64,000 nt of DNA, from NCBI RefSeq assembly GCF_009498215.1, contig NZ_CP043498.1, positions 3,329,501 through 3,393,500 of the forward strand, read 5' to 3'. This stretch comes from Rhizobium grahamii. GTDB lineage: Bacteria > Pseudomonadota > Alphaproteobacteria > Rhizobiales > Rhizobiaceae. Position numbers and translations under genes: made by a program. Under the pieces are notes generated by a model. It saw only the letters and a program-made list of their open reading frames with translations, did no database searches and had not been told where the DNA came from. Of the stretch, positions 40,168 through 49,592 are shown in pieces. Numbering within the stretch: the first letter of the stretch is position 1; each line of letters opens with the position of its first letter.

Positions 40168-40172
40168 ATTGC

Positions 40173-42083
40173 CTACATCGGCAGCCCGCCAAAGCCGCGC
40201 GTGCGCAGGGCAGCCGCGATTTCCTCCAGTACGGCCGGGTCGTCGATGGTTGCCGGCATTTTCCAGGGAAGGCCATCTGCCATCTTCTGCATCGTGCCGC
40301 GCAGGATCTTGCCAGAGCGCGTTTTCGGCAGGCGATCGACGGCGATTGCGGTTCGGAAACAGGCGACGGGGCCGATCTTGTCGCGGATCAGGGCTACCAC
40401 CTCGGATTCGATGGCGTGTGTTTCCCGTGAAACACTTTTCTTGAGCACGAGCAACCCGCAGGGGACCTGCCCCTTGAGCGCATCGGCAACACCGATGACT
40501 GCGCATTCGGCGACGTCAGGATGCGTTGCGACGACTTCCTCCATTGCGCCCGTCGATAGGCGATGGCCGGCGCAATTGATGATGTCGTCGGTTCTCGACA
40601 TGATGAAGAGATATCCATCCTCATCGACATATCCGGCATCCGCCGTCTTGTAGTAGCCAGGAAATTCTTCGAGATAGGCTTGGCGAAATCGCTCGTCAGC
40701 CTTCCATAATGTCGGCAGGCAGCCCGGGGGGAGGGGAAGGCGAACGACGATGTTGCCAAGCGTTCCCGAGGGTACCAGGTGACCGGCATCGTCAAGCACG
40801 CTGATGTCGTAACCCGGCATCGGCACTGACGGCGAGCCGTGCTTGACCGGCAATTGCTCTATTCCCAATGGATTCGCCACCATCGGCCACCCGGTTTCCG
40901 TCTGCCACCAGTGATCGATGACCGGCACCCCAAGCATCCGCTCCGCCCATTTTAACGTTTCCGGATCGGCCCGTTCGCCGGCGAGGAACAACGCGCGGAA
41001 CTCCGGCATCGGATAAGTGCGGATGAAGCTGCCCTCGGAATCCTCGCGGCGAATAGCCCGAAACGCTGTCGGTGCGGTAAAGAGAACCCGGACGCGATGC
41101 TCCGAAACAATCCTCCAGTAAGTACCGGCATCGGGCGTACCGATCGGCTTGCCTTCAAAGACAACGGTCGTCACCCCACTCAAGAGAGGCGCGTAGACGA
41201 TATAGGAATGGCCGACGACCCAGCCGATATCGGACGCCGCCCAGAAGACTTCGCCTGGCCTGACCCCGAAGATATTGGCCATCGACCATTTCAACGCGAC
41301 CATATGGCCGCCATTGTCACGCACCACGCCCTTCGGCTGGCCGGTCGTGCCCGACGTATAGAGGATATAGAGAGGATCGGTCGCTTTCACCGAAACGCAC
41401 TCGACGTCTTGCCCCCGTGCGTCCGTGATCAGGCTTTCGAAATCGAGGTCGCGCCCGGCTGTAAGGTCCGCCGTCAACTGCGGCCGTTGCAGAACAAGGC
41501 AATGTTGCGGCTTGACCTTTGCAAGCGCAAGCGCCTGATCGACCAGTGGCTTATAAGGCACGACGCGCCCAGGCTCGAGGCCGCAGCTGGCCGTAATGAT
41601 TAGTTTCGCTTCCGAATCATCGATTCGAGATGCCAATTCATTGGCTGCAAATCCGCCGAAAACGACCGAATGCACCGCGCCGATGCGGGCACAAGCCAAC
41701 ATCGAGAAAATAGCCTCCGGCACCATCGGCATATAGAGGACGACCCGATCACGCTTCTGGATGCCCAGGCGTCGCAGCACGACCGCAATTGCGTTCACCT
41801 CGCGCAAGGCATCATCAAACGTATAGCTGCGTTTTGTCGAGCTGATCGCGCTGTCGTAGATGACCGCCGTATCACCACCCCTGCCATCGGCTATGTGGCG
41901 GTCGAGACAGTTATAGCAGGTGTTTGTTTCCCCATCAGCGAACCATCGTCCGTATGGCCCGCCATCCGCAGTGAATATCTGGGTCGGGCTGCGATACCAG
42001 GCGATCTCCCGCGCAGCGTCCCGCCAGAATCCTTCGGGATCGCGTCGCCATTCAGCATACGCGCGTTCGTAAGCTCCCTGCAT
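40173..42083 (-). CDS. prpE: Propionyl-CoA synthetase
   Basis: This 636-residue acyl-CoA synthetase of the acetyl/propionyl type has the nucleotide loop YTSGTTGQPKGVVRD, DHWWQTETGWP and the catalytic Lys in TRSGKILRGTM. The N-terminal AYAEWRRDPEGFW and the overall length are those of PrpE rather than AcsA. It activates propionate, or other short acids, to the CoA thioester. A parS-like site lies inside its C-terminal coding part (40419-40434). The frame is intact. Confidence 0.88.
   Translation of the reverse strand: MQGAYERAYAEWRRDPEGFWRDAAREIAWYRSPTQIFTADGGPYGRWFADGETNTCYNCLDRHIADGRGGDTAVIYDSAISSTKRSYTFDDALREVNAIAVVLRRLGIQKRDRVVLYMPMVPEAIFSMLACARIGAVHSVVFGGFAANELASRIDDSEAKLIITASCGLEPGRVVPYKPLVDQALALAKVKPQHCLVLQRPQLTADLTAGRDLDFESLITDARGQDVECVSVKATDPLYILYTSGTTGQPKGVVRDNGGHMVALKWSMANIFGVRPGEVFWAASDIGWVVGHSYIVYAPLLSGVTTVVFEGKPIGTPDAGTYWRIVSEHRVRVLFTAPTAFRAIRREDSEGSFIRTYPMPEFRALFLAGERADPETLKWAERMLGVPVIDHWWQTETGWPMVANPLGIEQLPVKHGSPSVPMPGYDISVLDDAGHLVPSGTLGNIVVRLPLPPGCLPTLWKADERFRQAYLEEFPGYYKTADAGYVDEDGYLFIMSRTDDIINCAGHRLSTGAMEEVVATHPDVAECAVIGVADALKGQVPCGLLVLKKSVSRETHAIESEVVALIRDKIGPVACFRTAIAVDRLPKTRSGKILRGTMQKMADGLPWKMPATIDDPAVLEEIAAALRTRGFGGLPM
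40419..40434. other. parS-like ParB-binding site, one mismatch
   Basis: TGTTTCCCGTGAAACA differs from the ParB site TGTTTCACGTGAAACA by one central base. It is inside prpE and encodes Val-Ser-Arg-Glu-Thr. It lies about 16 kb from the putative oriC, the most distant of the five candidates, and the changed base breaks the palindrome, so binding may be weak. Confidence 0.5.
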
Positions 42084-42164
42084 CTGCTCCTCCCCAGGAT
42101 ATGCAACTACAGCCTCAATCTAGGGGAGGGAACGCAAGTGTAAAAGCCAGACGAAAGCAGCGTA

Positions 42165-42824
42165 TCAGCGAGCGCCGAATATTGCTGAACCTACCCGGAC
42201 ACTGGTCGCGCCGAAAGCGACCGCCGTTTCATAGTCGCCGGACATACCCATGGAGAGCTTTGCCACGCCGCAGCGCTTGGCGAGCTTCGCCAGAAGCGCA
42301 AAATGCGGCCCCGGATTCTCGTCGGCGGGGGGAATGCACATCAGGCCCTCGATCTCCAGGCCAAGGTCCCGGCGGCAGAATTCCACGAACGCAACAACGT
42401 CGTCGGGCGCGATGCCAGCCTTCTGAGGCTCGAGTCCGGTATTGACCTGAACGAACAGCCGAGGGGCTTTGCCCTGAAGCTTCATCTCTTCAGCAAGCGC
42501 TCGCGCGATCTTTTCACGATCAACCGTTTCGATCACGTCGAAGAGGGCAACCGCCTCGGCCGCCTTGTTGGACTGCAGCGGACCGATCAGATGCAGCTCG
42601 ATCCCCGCCGTTTCCGACTTTAGAAGTGGCCATTTTCCCTGGCTCTCCTGGACCCGGTTTTCGCCGAATACACGTTGGCCCGCAGCAATCGCGGGCCTGA
42701 TCGCATCGGCATCGAAAGTCTTGGAAACCGCGACCAGCTGAACCGAACCGGCGATCCGCCCCGATTGGCGCTCGGCGGCGTCGATCTTCGAACGCACTTC
42801 GTTCAATCGCTCTTGAAGTTCCAT
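42165..42824 (-). CDS. YggS family pyridoxal-phosphate-binding homeostasis protein
   Basis: This 219-residue single-domain PLP protein has the PLP-lysine segment VQLVAVSKTF, then FGENRVQES, HLIGPLQSNK and LSMGMSGDYETAV, the standard YggS/PLPBP pattern. Members bind PLP without known catalysis and buffer vitamin B6 and amino-acid pools. ATG 42824 follows AGGGG; a twelve-codon extension lacks support. It is divergent from leuS. Confidence 0.92.
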   Translation of the reverse strand: MELQERLNEVRSKIDAAERQSGRIAGSVQLVAVSKTFDADAIRPAIAAGQRVFGENRVQESQGKWPLLKSETAGIELHLIGPLQSNKAAEAVALFDVIETVDREKIARALAEEMKLQGKAPRLFVQVNTGLEPQKAGIAPDDVVAFVEFCRRDLGLEIEGLMCIPPADENPGPHFALLAKLAKRCGVAKLSMGMSGDYETAVAFGATSVRVGSAIFGAR

Positions 42825-43022
42825 TTTGCGCCCCTGCGGATGGTCGAAGGAATTTCGCATTGACTAAACAGCTCGCTGGAGATTGCCAAGGCCGAAAAGC
42901 CGCAATTTGTCACGTAGTCGCGATGATACGACGCTTCCGATGGCCTCAAAACTTGACGCTAAGGTGGTTTCATGGTGAAGGTCAGCACCAACTTCCCTTG
43001 ATTTTCCGGAAATACGAATACC

Positions 43023-45653
43023 ATGGCTACCGAACGTTATAACCCGCGCGATGCTGAGCCTCGCTGGCAGCAGAAATGGAACGAGGAGAAGGTCTTCGAG
43101 ACCGACAACAACGATCTGCGGGACAAGTACTATGTGCTTGAAATGTTTCCGTATCCGTCCGGCCGGATCCATATGGGGCACGTCCGGAACTACGCCATGG
43201 GTGACGTTGTAGCGCGCTACAAGCGCGCGCGCGGTTACAACGTGCTGCACCCGATGGGTTGGGATGCGTTCGGGATGCCGGCCGAGAATGCCGCCATGGA
43301 ACGCGGGGTCCATCCGGCTGCCTGGACATACCAGAACATTGCCTCGATGAAGGCGCAGCTGAAGGCGATGGGTCTATCGCTCGATTGGAGCCGGGAGTTC
43401 GCGACCTGCGATGTTGCCTACTATCAGCACCAGCAGCATCTGTTCGTGGACTTCCTCGAAAAAGGCCTGGTCTACCGCAAGCAGTCCAAGGTGAACTGGG
43501 ATCCGGTCGACAATACCGTTCTCGCCAACGAGCAGGTCATCGACGGACGCGGCTGGCGTTCCGGTGCGTTGGTCGAACAGCGGGAACTGACGCAGTGGTT
43601 CTTCAAGATCACCGATTTCAGCCAGGACCTGCTGGACGCACTGGATACGCTCGACCAGTGGCCTGAGAAGGTCCGGTTGATGCAGAAGAACTGGATCGGC
43701 CGCTCCGAGGGGATGGCGATCCGCTGGGCAATCGTCCCCGGCACGGCTCCAGCCGGCGAGAGCGAAGTGACGGTCTATACGACGCGGCCTGACACGCTTT
43801 TTGGTGCCTCGTTCCTGGCAATCTCCGCGGATCATCCGCTTGCCAAGGAAGTTGCCGCCAAGAATCCTGCCATTGAAGCATTCTGCGAGGAATGCCGCCG
43901 TGCGGGCACGTCGCTTGCGGCTCTCGAAACTGCTGAAAAGAAGGGGATCGATACCGGCGTCAAGGTACAGCATCCGCTGGACCCGACCTGGGAGTTGCCG
44001 GTCTACGTCGCTAACTTCGTCTTGATGGACTATGGCACCGGCGCCATCTTCGGTTGCCCGTGCGGCGACCAGCGCGACCTCGATTTCGCTCGCAAGTATA
44101 ATCTTCCCGTCGTTCCGGTTGTCATGCCGAAAGACGGCGACGCGGCGACCTTCAGCGTTGACGACGTTGCCTATGATGGCGACGGCGTCATGATCAACTC
44201 GCGCTTCCTCGACGGCAAGACGACAGCGGAAGCATTCGAGATCGTCGCCGATCGCCTGACCGCAACCGCTCTTGGCAATCAGCCACAGGGCGAGCGGAAG
44301 GTGAACTTCCGTCTCCGTGACTGGGGCATTTCGCGCCAGCGTTATTGGGGATGCCCGATTCCGGTCATTCACTGCGAGGATTGCGGTGTCGTTCCGGTCC
44401 CGAAAAAGGACCTGCCGGTTAAGCTGCCGGAAGACGTGACCTTCGATCAGCCCGGCAACCCGCTTGATCGCCATCCGACATGGCGCCACGTCGCTTGCCC
44501 GCATTGCGGCAAAGACGCGCGCCGCGAGACGGACACGATGGACACCTTTGTGGATTCCAGCTGGTACTTCACCCGCTTCACCGCGCCTTGGGAGCAGGTA
44601 CCTACCGATGTTCAGGCCGCCAATCACTGGCTGCCGGTCGATCAGTATATCGGTGGCATCGAGCACGCCATCCTTCACCTTCTTTATTCGCGGTTCTTCA
44701 CGCGCGCCATGCGCGAAACCGGGCATGTCGACGTCAAGGAACCCTTCAAGGGCCTGTTTACGCAGGGCATGGTGGTCCACGAGACTTACAGCCGTGGCGC
44801 CGGCATGAGCCGCGAGTGGGTCGCCCCGGCCGATATCAGCATCGACGAACAGGACGGTAAGCGCCGCGCCTATCTTCTCTCCAATGGCGAAGAGATTTCG
44901 ATCGGCTCGATCGAGAAGATGTCGAAGTCGAAGAAGAACGTCGTTGATCCCGACGACATCATCGCCTCTTACGGTGCCGACACCGCACGCTTCTTCGTGC
45001 TGTCGGATTCACCGCCTGAGCGTGACGTCATCTGGTCGGAGGCGGGCGTCGAGGGTGCACATCGCTTCACGCAGCGTCTCTGGCGCCTGGTGTCCGAGGC
45101 TGCTGATAGCCTTCGCGACATCCAGCCGACTCCGGCTAAGGAAGGCGACGCTCTGGCGATCTCGCAGATTGCCCACAAGACGCTGAAAGCCGTCCAGAAC
45201 GACTACGACAAGCTGTGGTTCAACAAGGCTGTCGCGCGGATCTACGAACTGGTGAACGCGCTGGCAGCGCCGTTGAGCAACGTCGCCGCCGGCAAGGCCA
45301 GTGACGACTATCGCGCTGCCGTAAAGAATGCGACTGAGATCCTCATCCAACTGGTTGCGCCGATGACGCCGCATCTGGCCGAGGAATGCTGGGCAACCCT
45401 GGGCTCCGGCGGCGTGCTCGCCAAGCAGCCTTGGCCGGCGTTCGAGGAAGGCCTCGTCACCGAGAACGACCTCGTTCTGCCGGTACAGATCAACGGCAAG
45501 AAGCGGGCTGAATTGACAATCTCGCGCGACGCAGATCAGAATGCCGTCAGCGAGGCTGCGCTTGCCTTGGACGAGGTCAAGAAGGTCTTGGACGGTCAGG
45601 CACCAAAGAAGATCATCGTGGTTCCGCAAAGGATTGTGAACATTGTCGTCTAG
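43023..45653 (+). CDS. leuS: Leucyl-tRNA synthetase
   Basis: This 876-residue class I synthetase charges tRNA-Leu. The HIGH motif appears as HMGHVRNY near residue 48. The editing domain contains [12 protein letters not shown] near 247. [12 protein letters not shown] near 635 is the KMSKS loop. Length and order match bacterial LeuRS. A TTGACG hexamer at 42953-42958 may be part of its promoter. The stop lies inside the first codons of lptE, an 11-nt overlap. Confidence 0.96.
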   Translation: MATERYNPRDAEPRWQQKWNEEKVFETDNNDLRDKYYVLEMFPYPSGRIHMGHVRNYAMGDVVARYKRARGYNVLHPMGWDAFGMPAENAAMERGVHPAAWTYQNIASMKAQLKAMGLSLDWSREFATCDVAYYQHQQHLFVDFLEKGLVYRKQSKVNWDPVDNTVLANEQVIDGRGWRSGALVEQRELTQWFFKITDFSQDLLDALDTLDQWPEKVRLMQKNWIGRSEGMAIRWAIVPGTAPAGESEVTVYTTRPDTLFGASFLAISADHPLAKEVAAKNPAIEAFCEECRRAGTSLAALETAEKKGIDTGVKVQHPLDPTWELPVYVANFVLMDYGTGAIFGCPCGDQRDLDFARKYNLPVVPVVMPKDGDAATFSVDDVAYDGDGVMINSRFLDGKTTAEAFEIVADRLTATALGNQPQGERKVNFRLRDWGISRQRYWGCPIPVIHCEDCGVVPVPKKDLPVKLPEDVTFDQPGNPLDRHPTWRHVACPHCGKDARRETDTMDTFVDSSWYFTRFTAPWEQVPTDVQAANHWLPVDQYIGGIEHAILHLLYSRFFTRAMRETGHVDVKEPFKGLFTQGMVVHETYSRGAGMSREWVAPADISIDEQDGKRRAYLLSNGEEISIGSIEKMSKSKKNVVDPDDIIASYGADTARFFVLSDSPPERDVIWSEAGVEGAHRFTQRLWRLVSEAADSLRDIQPTPAKEGDALAISQIAHKTLKAVQNDYDKLWFNKAVARIYELVNALAAPLSNVAAGKASDDYRAAVKNATEILIQLVAPMTPHLAEECWATLGSGGVLAKQPWPAFEEGLVTENDLVLPVQINGKKRAELTISRDADQNAVSEAALALDEVKKVLDGQAPKKIIVVPQRIVNIVV

Positions 45654-46164
45654 AATCGTTTCGAAGCTGGCTGGCCGCGTGGGTCTCGTGGCAACGCTGG
45701 TAGCCACGGTTTTTCTTGCTGGCTGCCAGGTGCGGCCGCTCTATTCGGAAAGCTCCGGCGTTGCAGGAAAGCTTGAATCCGTTGCCTTCTCTGAAGCAAC
45801 GAACCGCGTTGAGCAGGAAGTCAGAAACCGCTTAATCTTCCTCGCCTCGCGTGGCGCGGGCGAGCCGGCGAACGCCGACTACAAGGTCGAGTTCAATGCA
45901 AAGTCGAGCGTCATCGGCACCCTGCTGATCGCCTCTTCCGACACCTCGCGCGCCGGCCGTGCGACCGTCAGCGTCGACTACACACTGAAATCAACGAAGG
46001 ACGATCATGTGATCAAGGCGGGCAACCGTTCGGTCACCGCGCTGGTGGATTTCCCTGCCCAGGAATTCGCGAAGCAACGCGCCATTCGTGACGCCGAAGA
46101 TCGCGCTTCGCGCGAAGCGGCCGAACTGGTTGGAGCAGATATAGCCGCCGCGCTCGGCCGATAG
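45643..46164 (+). CDS. lptE: LPS-assembly lipoprotein LptE
   Basis: This 173-residue protein has a lipoprotein signal with the lipobox LAGC near residue 28, followed by [11 protein letters not shown], the usual LptE start. LptE plugs the LptD outer-membrane channel that inserts lipopolysaccharide. It starts with TTG at 45643 inside the leuS end, with AAAGGA about ten bases upstream, so it is coupled to leuS. The holA gene follows 10 nt later. The leuS-lptE-holA order matches that of enterobacteria. Confidence 0.85.
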   Translation: MSSRIVSKLAGRVGLVATLVATVFLAGCQVRPLYSESSGVAGKLESVAFSEATNRVEQEVRNRLIFLASRGAGEPANADYKVEFNAKSSVIGTLLIASSDTSRAGRATVSVDYTLKSTKDDHVIKAGNRSVTALVDFPAQEFAKQRAIRDAEDRASREAAELVGADIAAALGR

Positions 46165-46174
46165 GAGCAGGTGC

Positions 46175-47209
46175 GTGGCGGAAATAAAATCGCATGAGTT
46201 TGAGGGTTTCCTCGACAAGTCCGCCCGCAACTACCGCATTTTCGTCATATATGGCCCGGATCGGGGGCTCGTTTCCGAGCGAGCCACCCAGATAGCGGCA
46301 CGCACCGGCGTCGCACTTGATGATCCGTTTTCTCTGATCAAACTTGATATTGGCGACCTGCAGCGCGATCAGGGACGCCTTCTTGATGAGGCCGGAGCGA
46401 TCGGCCTTTTCGGTGGTGACAAGCTGATCTGGATTCGCGGCGCTGCAAATGAAAAATACCTGGCCGATTCCCTTCAGACTCTAGCGGCAAACCCTCCGGA
46501 AGCAACGCACATCATCGTTGAAGCCAGTGATCTCAAGAAGGGATCGCTGCTTCGGAAGCTTGTCGAGCCGTCTCGACAGATAGCCGTCATTCCCTGCTAT
46601 GCCGACGATGCACGCGCGCTAAACGCGTTGATAGACCGGGAGATCAGCGAGTCCGGCCTGAGGATTACGCCGGCAGCCCGGCAGGCCCTCATTGAACTGA
46701 TTGGCGGAGACCGTATCGCCTCTCGCAACGAGGTGAGGAAACTCGTTCTCTATTGCCTCGGTCGCGACCTCATAGAAGAGCACCACGTTACCGATATCAT
46801 CGGGGATGCGAGCGCTATCTCCGTTGATGACGCAGTCGATGCCATTCTCAGTGGCAATTCAAACGCCTTTCTCCATGCCATGCAAAAAATCATAAGCTCG
46901 AAGACGGCCGTTTTTTTGGTCGTCCAGGGGTGCCTACGGCAATTCCAGCTCATGGATTCGATGAGGATCGAGATGGACGAGAAGCGCATCCCGTCCGGAC
47001 AGGTTATGCAGACGCTCGGAAGACATATCCACTTTCGGCGCAAGCCAATCCTGGAACAAGCACTGAGGACCTGGTCCGCCGAAGCCATCGCCCGCGAAAT
47101 GAACCGTCTGCAATCAGCAATCCTGCAGACGCGGATGCGGGCATCGTTGGAAGATACGATCGCGCTTCAGACGCTGCTGTCAACGACGCTGCAATCCGCG
47201 CGCCGCTGA
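46175..47209 (+). CDS. holA: DNA polymerase III delta subunit
   Basis: This 344-residue clamp-loader subunit opens the beta sliding clamp. The N-terminus (FLDKSARNYRIFVIYGPDRGLV) and the following AAA+-like fold with LFGGDKLIWIRGA match HolA. The GTG start at 46175 has AGGAG eight bases upstream. The stop is separated from the convergent parB stop by a single base, leaving no room for a terminator. Confidence 0.9.
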   Translation: MAEIKSHEFEGFLDKSARNYRIFVIYGPDRGLVSERATQIAARTGVALDDPFSLIKLDIGDLQRDQGRLLDEAGAIGLFGGDKLIWIRGAANEKYLADSLQTLAANPPEATHIIVEASDLKKGSLLRKLVEPSRQIAVIPCYADDARALNALIDREISESGLRITPAARQALIELIGGDRIASRNEVRKLVLYCLGRDLIEEHHVTDIIGDASAISVDDAVDAILSGNSNAFLHAMQKIISSKTAVFLVVQGCLRQFQLMDSMRIEMDEKRIPSGQVMQTLGRHIHFRRKPILEQALRTWSAEAIAREMNRLQSAILQTRMRASLEDTIALQTLLSTTLQSARR

Positions 47210-47210
47210 C

Positions 47211-48095
47211 TTAACGCCGCTCCAGAAGCCGGCATATCTCCTCAAGCTGCTCCAGCGACTTATAGGAAATACGAACCTGCCCGCCACTGGCCTTGTGGTT
47301 GATCGTTACATCGAGACCTAAGGCATCCGAAAGCGTCCGCTCGAGAGCGAGCGTGTCGGAATCCTTCTGATCTCGCTGCTGCGCGGCCAGCTTCGGTTCT
47401 GACTGAGCCTTGATGGCGTTCTGCGCCAATCGCTCGGCGTCACGCACCGACATCCCCTTGGAAACGATCGTACGTGCGAGGCTTGACGGATCGGAGGTGG
47501 AGACGAGGGCACGGGCATGGCCGGCGGAAAGGCTGCCGGCAGCCAACATGTCGCGCACAGGGTCAGGAAGCTTAAGCAGACGAAGTGAATTCGCCACATG
47601 ACTTCTGCTCTTGCCGATAATCTCACCGAGATCATTCTGCGTGTAGCCATACTCGGCGATCAACTGTTCGTATCCAAGCGCCTCTTCCAGCGCATTGAGA
47701 TCGGAACGTTGAACGTTCTCGACAATTGCTATCTCTAGCGCAGTCTTGTCGTCAACGTCCCTTACGATAACGGGGATCTCGATGAGGCCTGCCAACTGAG
47801 CGGCTCGCCAACGTCTTTCGCCGGCTATTATTTCGTATCGCTCCGCGGACAACGTACGCACGACGACGGGCTGCACGATACCATGTTGACGGATGGAGCT
47901 CGCCAGATCATGCAGCTCGGAATCGTCGAAGAAACGACGCGGGTTCCGAGGGTTCCTGCTAATAAACTCGATAGGAACCAAACGATCGGCGCTAACCGAA
48001 GGACGTGCAGCCTCTGCTGGAACCGGCTGATCCATCTCACCGATCAACGCAGCCAAACCGCGTCCAAGCCGTCTTTTCGAAACATCATCGTTCAT
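47211..48095 (-). CDS. parB: Chromosome-partitioning protein ParB
   Basis: ParB binds parS, spreads as a CTP-dependent clamp and positions the origin with ParA. The 294-residue protein has the N-terminal RRLGRGLAALIG, the CTP-binding GERRWRAAQ and ENVQRSDL motifs, the helix-turn-helix IGKSRSHVANSLRLL, and a C-terminal dimerisation tail. A GTG start three codons upstream (48104) is equally possible. Its target sites are scattered at 40.4, 49.5, 51.5 and 57.9 kb. Confidence 0.95.
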   Translation of the reverse strand: MNDDVSKRRLGRGLAALIGEMDQPVPAEAARPSVSADRLVPIEFISRNPRNPRRFFDDSELHDLASSIRQHGIVQPVVVRTLSAERYEIIAGERRWRAAQLAGLIEIPVIVRDVDDKTALEIAIVENVQRSDLNALEEALGYEQLIAEYGYTQNDLGEIIGKSRSHVANSLRLLKLPDPVRDMLAAGSLSAGHARALVSTSDPSSLARTIVSKGMSVRDAERLAQNAIKAQSEPKLAAQQRDQKDSDTLALERTLSDALGLDVTINHKASGGQVRISYKSLEQLEEICRLLERR

Positions 48096-48126
48096 CACAG
48101 TCACTCGCCACTAACGTTGGTATTGT

Positions 48127-48921
48127 CTACGCCGCCAGACGTTGACGCTCGCGTTGGATAACTTCCGAGGCGAGCTGCAGATAGGCCTGGCTTCCAGCGC
48201 ACTTGAGATCGTAAAGGATGGCCGGCTTACCGTAAGAAGGCGCTTCCGACACCCGAACGTTCCGGGGAATTAACGTATGATAAACCTTTTCGCCGAGGTG
48301 CGTCCGAACATCCGTCACGACCTGCTGCGCCAGATTGTTTCTTGAATCGAACATCGTCAGAACAATACCCTGGATATCAAGATGCGGATTGACGGTCTTG
48401 CGAACCTGATCAACCGTCTCCAACAACTGGCTCAGACCTTCCAATGCGAAGAATTCGCACTGAAGCGGCACAAGCACCGAGTGGGCCGCCGCCATCGCGT
48501 TCATCGTCAACAGGTTGAACGAGGGAGGGCAGTCGACGAGGATGTACGAGAACCGAAATGCATCCTCGGACGCCAGCGCCTTCTTCAGCTTGAAGACACG
48601 GTCGCTCTGCTGGCTTATCTCCATCTCGACGCCAAGCAGGTCCATCGTCGACGGCACGATGAAGAGATTTGGTACAGCCGTCTCCTGCGCAACCTCAAGA
48701 ATGCTATTGTCGCCCAATAGCAGATCGTAGGACGACAGGCGGCGATGCTTTCTGTCGATCCCCAAACCGGTGCTGGCATTGCCCTGAGGATCGAGATCAA
48801 CGATCAGGACGCGCTCACCAATAGCAGCGAGCGCCGTGGCGAGGTTGATGGCGGTCGTTGTTTTGCCGACGCCACCCTTCTGGTTTGCAATCGTAATGAT
48901 GCGATTTCGTTCAGCAACCAT
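48127..48921 (-). CDS. parA: Chromosome-partitioning ATPase ParA
   Basis: This 264-residue Walker ATPase has the deviant P-loop KGGVGKTTTA, the switch DLDPQGNAS, and DCPPSFN. With ParB it separates the newly replicated origins toward the poles. ATG 48921 was chosen; a TTG two codons earlier is in frame. It lies in the rsmG-parA-parB block, 18 nt after rsmG, typical of bacterial origin regions. Confidence 0.95.
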   Translation of the reverse strand: MVAERNRIITIANQKGGVGKTTTAINLATALAAIGERVLIVDLDPQGNASTGLGIDRKHRRLSSYDLLLGDNSILEVAQETAVPNLFIVPSTMDLLGVEMEISQQSDRVFKLKKALASEDAFRFSYILVDCPPSFNLLTMNAMAAAHSVLVPLQCEFFALEGLSQLLETVDQVRKTVNPHLDIQGIVLTMFDSRNNLAQQVVTDVRTHLGEKVYHTLIPRNVRVSEAPSYGKPAILYDLKCAGSQAYLQLASEVIQRERQRLAA

Positions 48922-48939
48922 GCTCAAGTGCCCGATCTG

Positions 48940-49557
48940 TTAGCCCAAACGCCGCAGGTTGAATACTTCCAACACCACAGATTCCCGTTCGACGGCGCTA
49001 TTGTGTTCTAGCAGATCGAATGACCAGCCACTACGGGCTTTCTCAATCTCGGTCCGATAATCCCGGCCTTTATGGAGATATGACCGCAAGTCAGAGTTCT
49101 CTAAGGACCACGGCTCAATATAGCCGAACAAGCCATCCAGATCCGCGAGCGCCCTGGCTGATACAAGATCTGCAGTCGGAACAATGGTTGGAGCCTCCTC
49201 GATCCGCACCGGATGAACCGATCCGCGGGCGCTCGTCTCCCTCAGAGCAGTTCTCAGGAACGCAGCTTTCTTGTTGTTGCTCTCGACCAGATTGACCCAC
49301 CCATCACCGATCTCGGCCAGAAAAATCGCGGTGACGATACCCGGAAAACCCCCACCGCTGCCGAGATCAAGCCAGGTCCCGGGGTTCGACTGCATCTGAA
49401 AAATTTGAGCGCTGTCCGCTATGTGCCTGCTCCAAATATCGCTTATCGTGGAGGGAGCGGTAAGATTGATCGCCTTCGCCCAGCGCTGAAACAACGCGGC
49501 AAAATGCTCCAACCGTTCCTGTGTTTCACGTGAAACACGCCGACCGTTCAAATTCAT
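48940..49557 (-). CDS. rsmG: 16S rRNA m7G methyltransferase RsmG (GidB)
   Basis: RsmG methylates G527 of 16S rRNA (E. coli numbering). The 205-residue protein has [19 protein letters not shown], the SAM-binding [11 protein letters not shown] and [12 protein letters not shown] perfect parS site overlaps codons about 7-12 (VSRET). It lies between mnmG and parA on the same strand. The N-terminal [16 protein letters not shown] is the usual rhizobial start. Confidence 0.94.
   Translation of the reverse strand: MNLNGRRVSRETQERLEHFAALFQRWAKAINLTAPSTISDIWSRHIADSAQIFQMQSNPGTWLDLGSGGGFPGIVTAIFLAEIGDGWVNLVESNNKKAAFLRTALRETSARGSVHPVRIEEAPTIVPTADLVSARALADLDGLFGYIEPWSLENSDLRSYLHKGRDYRTEIEKARSGWSFDLLEHNSAVERESVVLEVFNLRRLG
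49522..49537. other. parS centromere-like site, perfect
   Basis: TGTTTCACGTGAAACA, the exact 16-bp palindromic ParB site, lies within the start of rsmG, about 6.5 kb from the putative oriC. It encodes Val-Ser-Arg-Glu-Thr in rsmG. Confidence 0.93.
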
Positions 49558-49592
49558 ATCCGGACTCTCAAATAGTGTATTGGAGCGATCGT

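Noticed and set aside
43374..44780. 468-codon minus-strand open frame under leuS
   Set aside because: Antisense shadow; leuS is intact with both catalytic motifs and the editing domain.
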